Assembly: GCA_963730225.1 (NCBI GenBank) | Contig: CAVSQX010000002.1 | Coordinates: 806,001 to 870,000, forward strand | Reading direction: 5' to 3' | Source: CAVSQX01 sp963730225 | GTDB lineage: Bacteria; Planctomycetota; Phycisphaerae; Tepidisphaerales; Tepidisphaeraceae | Length of the DNA stretch: 64,000 nucleotides | Shown: positions 27,277 to 38,393 of the stretch, one piece after another | Position numbering within the stretch: the stretch's first letter is position 1 | Layout: the number at the start of each line of letters is the position of its first letter | Translations under genes and position numbers: made by a program | The notes under the pieces: model-generated | Databases searched by the model: none | The model's input: the letters and a program-made list of their open reading frames with translations, nothing else | Told to the model about the DNA's origin: nothing

Positions 27277-28671
27277 ATGGTTAGCCACAGTAGAACCCAA
27301 CCGACACTCTGGGGCCTCCTACCAGTGCAACTCCACGACCGATTTTGGGCTTCCAGGGGCGTACAGGTCGTACGGCAGGGTGAATCCGCTGTTTTGGTAG
27401 ATGGGGCAGATTTATATTTATTGACCGATGCACGGTCACTGGTCCTGTTCGGACTCGAGCGCGTACTTGCGGATTTATCTTGGAGCCGGCCGGATCTTAT
27501 TTTTACACGGCTTTCTGACCGACGGCACAACCGATACCGCGAGCGGGCGGTTGCCAATGATGATGGAAGATTCATCGGATTTCGGCGCGACTATGGAGAC
27601 GCAGAATGGAGATTGGTAAGGGTCGTTCTGACGCAAGACCCCAAATTGGCACGCTTCTGGCAAGGTTGCTCCGATTCCCGCACTGCGTGGAAGGAGCTTC
27701 GGGGTCGTGTGGCAAAAAGTCATTGGCTCGTTCGCTCGCTGCCCGGCAGCGCATACGATTCGAGCACAGATGATGAGACGATGCAGTTTCTTCGCCGGCT
27801 TCTGCAGCTCTGGCAGCGACCGGACAGCTCCATTCGCGGGGTCTCCAACTTAGGTCCTGGCATTTGGACGGATCCTCAATCGAGAATTGGAGACGCCACT
27901 CGCTTTCTTGGACCGGTTTGGATTGGCGCCGGGCGCCACCTTCCAGATGACGCTAGTGTCATGGGCCCCAGCATTCTGTGGGATCGGTCCGATTTGCGGG
28001 CCAATACGCAGCACTTCCACTGGAGCGAGATTGAACCGACAGATCCTCCCAAGCATGCCGTACGTTCGCGTCGTCGCCTTACGCTCAAGCCGATATCGAA
28101 ACGACTTTTCGATGTTGTTTTTTCACTTGTCGCCTTGTCAGTCACACTTCCATTCTATCCGCTGATTATGTTGGCGATTTGGTTGGAAGATGGGCGACCA
28201 TTTTTCTTTTGTCATACGCGCGAAGGGCGTGGCGGGCGCGAGTTTCCCTGCATCAAATTCCGTTCCATGCGAAAAGACGCCGAACGGATTCAGGCGGAAC
28301 TGCGGGAGCGGAATGTCGCGGATGGTCCCCAGTTCTTCGTTCCTAATGATCCGCGTTTGACTCACGTAGGCCAGTTCCTCCGTGCATTCAATATTGATGA
28401 GCTTCCGCAGTTCCTAAATGTTCTTGCCGGGCACATGGCCGTTGTCGGACCCCGGCCAAGTCCTCGTGCTGAAAATCAATTCTCTCCAGCCTGGCGGGAA
28501 GCACGGTTGAGCGTTCGGCCCGGGATTACAGGTCTTTGGCAGGTCCAGCGCACTCGACAGCCCGGCAGCGATTTCCAGGAATGGATCAAATACGACATTG
28601 AATATGTTCAGAAGGCCAGTTGGCGATTGGACCTATGGATAATCTATCAGACTATTTGGGTCATACTTTAA
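27277..28671 (+). CDS. Polyprenyl-phosphate sugar-1-phosphate transferase with extra N-terminal domain
   Basis: 464 residues from the ATG at 27277. The C-terminal 200 residues are a bacterial sugar transferase: a membrane helix (FDVVFSLVALSVTLPFYPL), then KFRSMRKDAE, DELPQFLNVLAGHMAVVGPRP and PGITGLWQV. This enzyme class transfers a sugar-1-phosphate to undecaprenyl phosphate and starts repeat-unit assembly. Unlike WcaJ, the N-terminus lacks four membrane helices. It is a soluble region with hexapeptide-like turns (SNLGPGIWTDPQSRIGDATRFLGPVWIGAG), similar in style to the tail of the nucleotidyltransferase-like protein at 21842. Stop and next start are adjacent (TAA then ATG). Confidence 0.88.
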   Translation: MVSHSRTQPTLWGLLPVQLHDRFWASRGVQVVRQGESAVLVDGADLYLLTDARSLVLFGLERVLADLSWSRPDLIFTRLSDRRHNRYRERAVANDDGRFIGFRRDYGDAEWRLVRVVLTQDPKLARFWQGCSDSRTAWKELRGRVAKSHWLVRSLPGSAYDSSTDDETMQFLRRLLQLWQRPDSSIRGVSNLGPGIWTDPQSRIGDATRFLGPVWIGAGRHLPDDASVMGPSILWDRSDLRANTQHFHWSEIEPTDPPKHAVRSRRRLTLKPISKRLFDVVFSLVALSVTLPFYPLIMLAIWLEDGRPFFFCHTREGRGGREFPCIKFRSMRKDAERIQAELRERNVADGPQFFVPNDPRLTHVGQFLRAFNIDELPQFLNVLAGHMAVVGPRPSPRAENQFSPAWREARLSVRPGITGLWQVQRTRQPGSDFQEWIKYDIEYVQKASWRLDLWIIYQTIWVIL

Positions 28672-31600
28672 ATGCGCAATAGAAAGATACAGACTAAAAA
28701 GAGAAAAACCCCTATCGGGCGCCTCGCAATTCTGGGCGGCGTAACGCTTCTTGTTTGCGTGGTCGCCGCGGGCTTTTATGTCTATCGACAAAGCCAGATT
28801 GGTGCGCGATTTAAGAAATTGCGACAAGCGGGCATAGCCGCTGCGCAGTCGGGCGAAAATGTCAAAGCCATCGACGCGCTGTCATTGTATCTCCAGCGTT
28901 ATCCGACTGATCCTGACGCCTTGGCGTATTTCGCCCAGGCGCGTTTGCAAGTGCCAACTGAGAATCATCAGGATATCGGCGATGCGATCATGGCTCTGCG
29001 AAATTTGTTGAAGCTTCAACCCGGCCGGATCGCGGAGCGCCGCACGCTGCTCGATCTGTACATGAAGGCCGGCTATATGACCGAAGCGGTCGAATCGGCA
29101 GATATTCTAAAGGAGCAAGCGGGGGAGGATGCTCATGTTTTGGGACAGAAGACGCGGGCTCTGATCAGCCTGCGAAGATTCGGTGAAGCCATCACATCCG
29201 CCCGGGATTGGGCACAGTTAGCGCCCGATGATTTTGATGCCCAGATGAGTGTCTTGGACATCATGCACGAGCAAGAGCAACTATCGTCGAATATCATTGC
29301 CGCGGGCGAAGCGTGCGTGAAGGCCCATCCCGGTGACGGGCGCTTCCGGATGGTTCGGGGATACGCTTATTGCCTAGCCAATGACCGCGACAGTGCTGTC
29401 AACGACCTAGAGGCAGCGGCAGCACAGAGCATAACAGACGATCATTTCGCAAAACTCCTTGTATCATTACTGGATGGATTAGGGAAATACGATGACTCTT
29501 TGCCGGTGCTTCAGCGAATGCAGGACTCTGGGGGTTCCACGCCCCAGGCCGTCGGCGCCCTAGCTCGACGATACTGGGATTTAGACCAGCCAGCGGGCGT
29601 TGCCAAAGTGCTCGCGGGTGTCTCCGCCACCGTCCCATCGTCACCTGACGAACTTTTGGCGCTGCGAGCATTGGCTTTGACGCAGTTGGGACGCGACAAT
29701 GAAGCCGCTCCGATTCGTGGGGCACTTGCGTCTCGCCGAAATAGCGCCATTGCGGTGGCGTGGTCTGAAATTCTCGACCAGCTGGCAGGGCACGCGGAAC
29801 TTGACCCTAAACCATTGTTGGACGCCTGTGCCAATGCATTGGCGCAATCTCCGGAAGACCCTTACCTTTCGTACTTCCAGGCCGATGCATATATGCGGAT
29901 TGGTGAAAGCGACCTGGCGATCGATACGTGGCAAAAAGTCGCGGAAGAGGATCGAGTTTGGGGTCTTCCGTTAATACGTGCCGCCGATGCGCTGGTACAA
30001 AATGGACGCGACCAATCGGCGTTAGCGGCTGCCAATGAAGCGCGTCGCCGGTGGCCTCATAATTCGGCTGCGCTCATTACATTTCGCGCGTATGGGGCTC
30101 ATGCGCGGAGCACGGCCTCTATGATCAGCCCGATCAATTGTTGGACTTGGTTACTAAGATCCAAGAGCAATTGCCAAACGAACCGCAAACGCTTTGCATG
30201 CAAGTTGGTCTGCTGGCGCGCACTGGAAAACTGGACCAAGCCCGGTCCATCTTGGATTCTGCCTTAAGCAGCAAAGCGACTTTGGGCGAAGCGACTTTGA
30301 TTCGCCTGGCGGCCATCAGCGAAGCCTACAAGTTAGGCTTGGAAGATAAGTGCTACGAAAGAAGCGCTCGGGAAAATGGCATGTCGGCTGCGTTAGCTCA
30401 TGCCCAAGCCATTTCCTGTCTGGTCGCAGGTAAACCAGACAGGGGACTGGAACTATTTGAAGAAGCACAAGCCAAAGCCGATCCTGATGGCAAGTCCCTG
30501 GAATGGAGATTAAACCGAGTCCAATACCTAGACCAGGTTCAATCACCACGGGCCGCCATCGAAGTCGTCTCGCTTGGCGACGATTATCCCAAAGACGTGC
30601 GCGTACAACGTACCATTCTTTCGACGATCGTATCCGCCCGCAAAAACCGCGACTTCATGGATCGAACGATTCAGCGTTTTCGCGACCTGACTGGCGAACA
30701 AGGTGTCACCTGGCGAATCGCCCGCGGGCGCTGGCTACTCGACTTTACCACTACTCCTGAAGACAGCGAGCAGGCAATAAAACTGTTGACGGAAGCGAGT
30801 CAGCTGTCGCCTGATCTAGTGGAAGTCCATCTGCTACTTGCCCGCGCCTTTGAAAAAGTTGGCAAAACCAATGACGCCATCGAACAGCTGACTACGGCTG
30901 CCGACCTGAACCCGGCGTCAACGTCGATTGGTCTTTATCTAGCGAATCTCTTGGAAGCACGCGGAGATTTTGAGCGTGCCCGTGAGCAATTGCAGCGGGT
31001 CACTGCGACGCCGCTATCCAATCCGGATCAGAGGCGACAGGCCGCGATGCTCCTGGCCCAACAGGGCGATTCACAGCGGGCTATTGACATGTTGGAAGAA
31101 GCGGATCGGCAAAGCGGCTCTGGAAACGATGATTTTCTGCTTGCTCAGCTTTACCAACAACGAAATGAACTGACCAAGGCTGACGCAATCTGCAAGGAAC
31201 TGCTGCAGAAGCCGACGCCCGCTGTCATCCAGTTCGCAGCGGACTTGTTTGCCACAGAAGGTCGACAGCAGGAAGCCAACCAAGTGCTCGCCCTGCTTGA
31301 TGGAATGAAGCTTGAGCCTGGCGTACGCGAGTTGATTCTCGCTGATTTTTCCGCTCGGCATCGCACTCCGGAGGCTGCTCTCGAGCTTTTTCAATCGGCA
31401 ACACGCCTAGCCCCGAAGGATCCAACAACTTGGAGAAGTTTGATTGTTTTTGAATTGGCGGCCGGTAAGTACTCCGATGCACGAATGGCGGTTGAGGAGG
31501 GCCTGAACCAGCTGCCTGACGAGAAGAGCCTCTTGGCACTTCATGACAATTGGGATCTGCTTGGGTTGGCGGAAGTCAACCCGATATTCATCCCGATCGC

Positions 31601-32894
31601 GATGGATTTTGTGCGTAATCCGTTAAGTGGCTCGCCGGCATCTGAAGTTCTTCATGCTGTTTTCTCCAGCCGGCAACAGAGTGAGTCCCCCGAGCAATTG
31701 TCCGAGCGGTTGGCGCCGTTCGGAAATCGATATCCGCGGTTCTTGTCGCTTCAGCTTCTGCTTGCCAACACGTATCTGCAGGCCGGTCTAATTGACAGCG
31801 CGATCATCGCGGCGACCCAAGCCAAAGAAGTCTCACCGAAGTTGGAAGAACCCTACCGGTTGCTGACAGCCGCCTTTGGCACTTCGGGCCGCTGGGCGGA
31901 GGCGCTGGACGCAGCGCAACAATGGCGCGAGCACACTCTCGACCGTCCGCTGGCGGCGGATCTCGCCATTGCCGATGTTGAAATGAAGCTGAACCAGCCG
32001 GCGGCGGCAATGGCGCAATTGCTGCCATACGTTCGTGATCCGCAATCACCTTTCTACTTACAGGTATTTCCAATCTACACAAACGCCAAGGCAAACGCCG
32101 AACACGCCAATCCGATGCCACTTCTGGAGCCCCTACTGACTCGTGGTGCGGCGGGCCGGCGCTCTTGGATTCTTTTTGCAATGCAAAATCTCGATCCGAA
32201 TGAGGCCGCCATTTGGTTGGAGCGTGCTTACGACCTGATGCCCCCGGATGCCATGGACGAACGGCTGCTGGCAGCAGAGTCCTGGGGCCAACTTTTTGAG
32301 CGCACGCAAGAACCCACCTATGGCCAGCGAAGTAAATCGATCCTTGAGCCCATGGCCGCCGGTGCTAAACCTTCGCTCGAAGCGGTTTTTGCCTTAGGTG
32401 TTCTTGAAGAGCACCTTAACGATCCAGGAAAGGCGGAATCCTGTTACCGCCGTATCTTGGCGATTCAGCCCGATTCCATGGCAGCGCAGAATAATCTTGC
32501 GATGGTGTTGGCCAAGCGTGGCAAAAACTTAGGCGAGGCCAACACATTGGCAAGCGCTGCCATCAAAGCGCACCCTGAGGTTCCTCTCCTATATGATACG
32601 CTTGCAACGGTTCAGCGCATCCAGAAGGATTACACCGACGCGATCAGTAACATGAAAACGGCCGTCGAAATGAAGCCCGACAAAGTAAGCTATCGCGTTC
32701 GCCTTGCAGAATGCCTCGCCGAAAACGGCCAGCTTGACCAGGCGAGAGTCGTCTTCAAAGGAATTGAAGATGGGAAAATGAGTACGTCGCAGCTTACCGG
32801 GCCGGAGAAAGAGGAACTGAACGCGGTACGCAAGCTCCTTTCAATAACCGAAACGGACTCGGGCAGCGCCAATCCGGCGCGCATTTCGGGCTGA
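28672..32894 (+). CDS. Giant membrane-anchored TPR protein (PrsT-like), one frameshift
   Basis: A short basic N-terminus and one membrane span (LAILGGVTLLVCVVAAGFYVY) are followed by about 1350 residues of tetratricopeptide repeats, with many A..G/Y..A patterns such as AIEQLTTAADLNPAS and AESCYRRILAIQPDSMAAQNNLA. The frame breaks near 30115 (ATASM before, DQLLDLVTKIQEQLP after), so an intact gene would encode about 1407 residues. Large TPR proteins of this kind accompany exosortase/exopolysaccharide loci (PrsT type) and probably scaffold the export complex in the periplasm, like the TPR part of alginate or cellulose export systems. The gene directly follows the sugar transferase gene. Confidence 0.8.
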
Positions 32895-32963
32895 TTCTGC
32901 CGGCTGCATGCACTTTAGATCAGCGTTTCACATCCAAGAGGGGAAACATTCGCTTTCACGGGG

Positions 32964-34232
32964 ATGAGAATGCTTTATTCGCCAAGTAGAGTCGCCATCG
33001 TTCATGACTTTCTGTACTGCTACGGCGGCGCCGAACGCGTCTTAGAGCAGATGATCGCGATGTATCCCAATGCGGATCTGTTCAGCCTTTTTGATTTTCT
33101 GCCTGTCAAGGAGCGCGGCTTCCTGGGTAACAAGCCGGTAAAATGTTCTTTTATCCAGAGGCTTCCGTGGGCCAAACGACGACATCGCGCGTATTTCCCG
33201 TTAATGCCGTTGGCGATCGAGCAACTGGATGTTTCGGGTTACGATCTCGTGCTGTCCAGTTCTTACATGGCCGCAAAGGGCGTCCTGACGCGACCGGACC
33301 AACTTCATATCTGCTATTGCCATTCGCCCATCCGTTTTGCTTGGGATCTTCAGCACCAATACTTATCTGAAGTCGGCCTCACCCACGGCTGGCGGTCCAT
33401 GCTAATTCGACTGCTGCTGCACTACATTCGCGGCTGGGACACACGATCGGCAAATGGCGTGGACGCCTTCGTGACCAATTCCAATTTCGTGGGTCGCCGA
33501 ATCAACAAGGTTTACCGCCGACCATCTACAACGATTTACCCACCAGTCGATGTGGAACGCTACAATGTCGGAGAAGTAAAGGACGACTTCTATCTGACCG
33601 CATCTCGAATGGTGCCGTACAAACGCATCGAATTGATTGTAGATGCCTTCAATCGAATGCCATGCCGCCGGCTGGTCGTGATCGGCAACGGTCCGGACTT
33701 CGCTAAAATCAAAGCCAGAGCTGGGGCCAACATCAGGCTTCTCGGCCATCAATCGTCAGCCAGCCTTCGATCCTATATGCAGCGGGCCAAGGCCTTTGTC
33801 TTTGCCGCGGAAGAGGATTTCGGAATTGTTCCGGTCGAGGCCCAAGCCTGCGGAACCCCCGTCATCGCCTTCGGCCGCGGCGGCGTCACAGAATCCGTCA
33901 TTGACAAAGTCACGGGATTATTCTTTTTTGAACAGACGACGCACAGCCTCATGGATGCGGTAGAGCGATTTGAGGCGAATGATACATGGGATTCGAGCGC
34001 GATCCGGGCCAATGCAGAGCGATTTTCAGCCAGACGTTTCAGACTGCAATTATCGTCATTCATCGATGCCCACTGGGAAGCATTCTGCGTTAAGCGAGAG
34101 CAAGGTATGGGCGCCGGCGCTGATCTGACTGTTTCGAGTCAAAATCGCTCCGATTACCAGCCCCAACGACCGCGACCCCGCGCAACAGAATTCGTGCCTC
34201 CTGACTTACTCGCGGCCGCAGACACGCTTTGA
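32964..34232 (+). CDS. GT4 glycosyltransferase
   Basis: 422 residues, intact. The N-terminal domain has VAIVHDFLYCYGGAERVLEQ and CYCHSPIRFAWD, typical of WbaZ/WbdC-like mannosyltransferases. The C-terminal GT-B domain has ASRMVPYKRIELIVDAFNRM and EEDFGIVPVEAQACGTPVIA, including the EX7E motif. It presumably adds a sugar, perhaps mannose, to the lipid-linked repeat unit from an NDP-sugar donor. The C-terminus carries about 40 extra Pro/Arg/Gln-rich residues. The start may be the ATG at 32964 or the one two codons later. Confidence 0.87.
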   Translation: MRMLYSPSRVAIVHDFLYCYGGAERVLEQMIAMYPNADLFSLFDFLPVKERGFLGNKPVKCSFIQRLPWAKRRHRAYFPLMPLAIEQLDVSGYDLVLSSSYMAAKGVLTRPDQLHICYCHSPIRFAWDLQHQYLSEVGLTHGWRSMLIRLLLHYIRGWDTRSANGVDAFVTNSNFVGRRINKVYRRPSTTIYPPVDVERYNVGEVKDDFYLTASRMVPYKRIELIVDAFNRMPCRRLVVIGNGPDFAKIKARAGANIRLLGHQSSASLRSYMQRAKAFVFAAEEDFGIVPVEAQACGTPVIAFGRGGVTESVIDKVTGLFFFEQTTHSLMDAVERFEANDTWDSSAIRANAERFSARRFRLQLSSFIDAHWEAFCVKREQGMGAGADLTVSSQNRSDYQPQRPRPRATEFVPPDLLAAADTL

Positions 34233-34398
34233 TAATCAGCGACGGGTAACGCTGCCTTTAAGTACGCGGAAATGATTTCCACGATTCCAAAGACAAACCA
34301 TTTATCTCACCAAAGGCGACGGAACCTCTCGTGGCAAGCGCGGATCAATCGGCAGGCTCACCCAGAGAGATGAGGAATCCTCCGTCTCTATTCTGGCC

Positions 34399-35874
34399 GT
34401 GGGCGTGGCGATTATTGGTGGCAGCATTCTCGCCGCTATGACCGCGGCAGGATTGAGCCAGCTCGCGGCGACCGCCATTATTTTTGTTCTCCTGGCGTTT
34501 CTTGCCATCTTGAATCCTCCAACGGCGATCCTTGTAACAAGTATCTTCCTTGCAGTAATGGGGGACCTTCGACGACTGCTGATTGCCGATGTGAGCGTGT
34601 CGACGGATCCGTGTTCTCTTGGTTGGCCCGGCAATAGCATTCTTACTTGCTGGAATCGCGTTATTCGCGGCAAACTAAACGGCCAGACTGCGCACGTCCA
34701 AGTTAGTGGCTGCGCTCATGATTATCATGATTTTGCAAGTGTTCAATCCGCTTCAGGGAGGTTTGGCTGTCGGCATCGCTGGGCTGATGTTCTATTTCGT
34801 TCCCGTGCTCTGGTACTGGGTCGGACAGGCGTGGGGATCGGAATCGCTGATTGGTAGCTTACTATTCTGGGTCGTTGTGCCAACTGGTGTCATGGCCTCG
34901 ATTATGGGAATTCATCAGGCATTCGTGGGCTTCTACCCATTCGAAGTTGAAGCTCTTCATCGTCTGAGAATCTATCAAACCGAAATTGGTGGCGCTGCAT
35001 GGCGGCCATGGGGATTCTTCCCGTCTAGTTCAGAGTATACTGCTTATCTAGCCATCGGTATCGTGACGCCGATTTCATCTTTCATCGCGAGCCAGTTTCG
35101 GATCGCGTTAATTGCAGTACCGCTGCTTGTATTCGCATTGTTCGTCTCAGGAGTGCGCGGGCCAGTGGCCGGTCGCTGGGTACGATTATTCTCCTTTGGG
35201 CCATTCTCAGCCGGAGTCTTGGAATCGGGGCTGCACGCTTTGCGATCGCGGCAACTGTCGTCGTAGCGGGCTTTGTTTGGGCTCTGAGCCAGGTTCAGAG
35301 TATGGATCTTTCGCCGCAGGTATCAGGGCTGATACAGCACCAAACAGAGGGATTTCAGAACATAGGTGACGAACATAAATCCACCGCCATTGGCCATCTC
35401 CAAGCCATCCCTGCGGGGATCGCGCGTTCTTTGAAGACTCCGTTTGGGCGCGGTTTGGGTTCCACAACAAATGCCGCCGGTAAGTTTGGCGGTCAGGGTG
35501 ACAACACCGAAATTGATTTCAGCGATGCGTTCTTGTCCATGGGTATTGTAGGCGGATGCTTGTACCTCGTTATCATCGGCAATGTGTTGTCGTCAGCTAT
35601 TCGCCACTGGCGGCGCGCTAGGTCGGTTACGGTCTTCGTCGTGCTGGCCCTCCTGCTCGTGATGTTCGGACGATGGCTATCCGGAGGCCAGTATTCCACC
35701 GCGGCGCTGTGCTGGTTCTGCATCGGTGGGATGGATCGAATAATTCGGACGTTGTCGCTAGTTGCAGGTCGTGTAAAACAAACGCATCAGATTTCTTCGG
35801 CGCGATTAAATGCTCAACGTCGAGCCATCAGTTTCACAAATTCAGGAGTTGGCCTGTGCGCATCGCATGGCTAG
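34399..35874 (+). CDS. O-antigen polymerase/ligase-like membrane protein, multiply frameshifted
   Basis: Hydrophobic segments run through three frames: IIFVLLAFLAILNPPTAILV, then GPAIAFLLAGIALFAAN (near 34625-34680), LMIIMILQVFNPLQGGLAV, and TIILLWAILSRSLGIGAARFA (near 35170-35250). The characteristic Wzy/WaaL-type loop (GRGLGSTTNAAGKFGGQ) sits in the last frame with SDAFLSMGIVGGCLY. At least two indels (near 34610 and 35155) and an in-frame TAA near 34675 break it. Upstream of the GTG at 34399 the frame stays open, so the true start is unclear. Intact, it would join or transfer polysaccharide repeat units in the membrane. The end overlaps the next gene start by 19 bases. Confidence 0.65.
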
Positions 35875-37157
35875 GTCCGGCGACAGGCGATAATGGAGGG
35901 GTGCCCGCCCTCGGCGCCCTCTTGCTGGAGGGCGCCCTCCAAGAAGGTGTGGAAATTGATCTATTCACCACAGAAGACTCGATCCCGTCGGATCTGTTAG
36001 AAAAGTCGAACCTCACCATCATTCGCACTTCAACATGGTGGCGCTGGGGGAAATGGTACAGCCGCCAGCCGATGATCTCGTTCCTCTCCGGCATGATCGC
36101 CAGAACACAGGCCCATGGGAATTTGTGCGATATGATCTTGGAGCGACACCGGGCAAAGCCCTACGATTGTATTTTCCAGATATCGCAATGCGAGTTGTTC
36201 AAAATTGCTCGCCTCCTGAATGAGCTTCCTCCGATCGTGGTCTTCCCTTTTGTACATGCCGCAGGCGAACTACGGTGGCACCGACGCGAAAGCGCCTATG
36301 CCAGACTGTCGGAGCCGCTGATAATGCACTTTGCTGTGCGACTCATGCTCCGTTTCCGCAGCAAAGTCCAGCGATTTCAGATGCAGAAGCCCGCCATGAT
36401 TATGGGTCTAAGCAAAAGATTTAACGATCTATTGCGCCACGATTATGGGATTCCGCCAGAGCGGCTCAAGGTTTTGTATCATCCGATTCGGACCGCCTGC
36501 AGCGACGTGCAGGAAGCTCCAGACGCTGATATTCCCCCTTCTCCAATGAAGCTTTTGTTTGTGAGCCGCATTAGCGTTCGAAAGGGATTCGACCAGATCG
36601 TTGAACTCAGCAAGCGGCTTGACGATTTACACGGGAAGATCCAAATCGACGTCATCGGTGGCCGAACCCAGTGGTCCGATTACACAGGCCACCTAAAAGA
36701 ATTGAATCCAAGAATCGCCAGATATTTGGGCTCGATACACCATCGGGCCATGTATGCGATTTATGATGGCGCAGATATCCTCCTTGTGCCAAGCATGTAC
36801 GAACCCGGCGGCCTGGTCGTCGGCGAAGCGTTAAGTCGAGGCGTAAGCGTTGTCGCCAGTGATGAAGTTGGTTCCGCGGAGCCGATTTCGCCGCAGTGTT
36901 GCCGCCGATTTCCCGCCGGGGACGTCAATGCCTTTGAAGCCGCAACCCGCAAACTCATTGAGGAGATTCGTAGAGACCGCGTTCGATTTCGAGGGTTAGC
37001 CAGAGCGCAAGCCAAGACGCACTTCTCGCCGCAGACGGTGTCGTCTCGGCTGATTTTGCTCTTAAAGGAAGCGGTGCTAGACAAGTCACCCGTCCCCGTT
37101 TGCGTTGCCCATCGTGGTCCAGCTAAAGACATTCCGATTATCGGTAACATCTCGTGA
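35856..37157 (+). CDS. GT4 glycosyltransferase
   Basis: About 433 residues from the GTG at 35856, behind AGGAG. The start VRIAWLGPATGDNGGVPALG is the donor-side glycine-rich loop of GT-B enzymes. The second domain has KLLFVSRISVRKGFDQIVEL and VPSMYEPGGLVVGEALSRG, the EX7E region, where MYEPGGLVVGEA is a family hallmark. It lies in the operon overlapping both neighbours: its start is inside the Wzy-like gene and its TGA overlaps a GTG start. The transferred sugar cannot be predicted. Confidence 0.85.
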   Translation: MRIAWLGPATGDNGGVPALGALLLEGALQEGVEIDLFTTEDSIPSDLLEKSNLTIIRTSTWWRWGKWYSRQPMISFLSGMIARTQAHGNLCDMILERHRAKPYDCIFQISQCELFKIARLLNELPPIVVFPFVHAAGELRWHRRESAYARLSEPLIMHFAVRLMLRFRSKVQRFQMQKPAMIMGLSKRFNDLLRHDYGIPPERLKVLYHPIRTACSDVQEAPDADIPPSPMKLLFVSRISVRKGFDQIVELSKRLDDLHGKIQIDVIGGRTQWSDYTGHLKELNPRIARYLGSIHHRAMYAIYDGADILLVPSMYEPGGLVVGEALSRGVSVVASDEVGSAEPISPQCCRRFPAGDVNAFEAATRKLIEEIRRDRVRFRGLARAQAKTHFSPQTVSSRLILLLKEAVLDKSPVPVCVAHRGPAKDIPIIGNIS

Positions 37158-38088
37158 CCGCCACTTTCGATAACGCATGGAACGCCGCAAAGGGCATCGA
37201 GGGCTGGCTCACCGAAGACCAGGGCGCATCCTCTTCGATTCGGCTCGGCGCGTACCCAGCGGCAGCAACATCGTCGAGATCGGAAGTCATCGCGGCCGAT
37301 CGACAATTCTTTTAGCCAGGGGCAAGCCGGAAGACGGACGGACTCGGATTCAGGCGGTTGACCCATTCTTTGATCCGCGTTGGGGCGGTGGCGAATCGTC
37401 CGAAGCAATCTTTCGGTCCAATCTGCGTGATGCCGGCGTCGATTCGGATGTCAACGTGTTTCATGGCACCAGTGAACAAGCGTTGCAACATTGGAAGCAA
37501 GGGGGCATCGGACCGTACCGCGTTTATCTACTTCGCATCCTCCCCACTTTGAACCGGTCCCACCCTCTGCCAGAAAACCAAAGCTTGACCGGCTTTTTAC
37601 TAAGAGTAACTCACCGATCCCACCTGCCGCGCGGAGTCCATGTCGCAGTCATCCTGGTCCAAGCAGGAACCGGGATTTCATTATTGATATTGCTTTGGCT
37701 TCGCCGACAGCAGCTGCGCCGCTGCGATTTGCCGATGTTGTGTGCTTCGGCAACCGCGTTGGTCGGTTGGTTCATGATCTTTAGCCCTTTATCCTGGGAT
37801 CATTACCCACTCTACATTGCACCGCTTTGGAGATGGCTCTGCTACCGCGCAAACCGTCCCAGGCTTCTTCAAGCGGTTATACTCCTGTCGGTAGCAGCCA
37901 TGGCCTTTCCCCTACCTCCTACGTTCTGGCCCCACCTGCCAGAGCCGCTAATGAGCTACATGTTGTGGGCAGAGCTCACCATTATCTGTTTCGCTGCAAT
38001 GGAAATAAGAAACGGAACTCGTTCGCGCGTCAATGATTCACCGCCGCCATTTCAGTATGGCGCATATGCGCAGATGGCAAGCTTCTAA
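37154..38088 (+). pseudogene. Chimera of a class I methyltransferase and the end of a GT87 membrane protein
   Basis: The GTG at 37154 overlaps the preceding stop. The first frame (FDNAWNAAKGIEGWLTEDQG) shifts near 37222 into SNIVEIGSHRGRSTILLARG, the SAM-binding motif of a Methyltransf_24 protein. Around 37500-37560 the methyltransferase stops being recognisable. The protein continues as NQSLTGFLLRV, several membrane spans and IFSPLSWDHYPLYIAPL, the C-terminal signature of GT87 polyprenol-dependent sugar transferases. Half of each gene is missing, so a deletion between two operon genes probably created the fusion. A working bifunctional protein is unlikely. Confidence 0.65.
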
Positions 38089-38393
38089 ACGACACAGGTA
38101 AACTTGAACTCGTCTCGAAGAATGATACGAGCTACGCGATTTTGCCAATCGTCGGGGTGGGGGACTGGTCAACCGTGCGGCGGAGGGGCGCGTTGTCGGA
38201 ATTATTCAGATAGTGTGGTGGCACGCGGGATTTCCGGACGAACGTTCGCGCATGTGCCATGTCGAACGCTATCGTATCGTAGTCGAGGCTTTATAGTGTC
38301 GGCATATAGTGCGCTACACGATGGAGAAGGAGTGGAAAAAGATTTGACGCGGTATCAGACCATGCCATCAGTACCCATGCCAAAGGGAAGTTC
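38089..38393 (+). other. Short intergenic gap inside the operon
   Basis: About 300 bases without a recognisable gene. One open frame covers it (38104-38397) but shows no family or binding site. The gap follows a gene chimera, so it may be leftover sequence. Confidence 0.4.
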
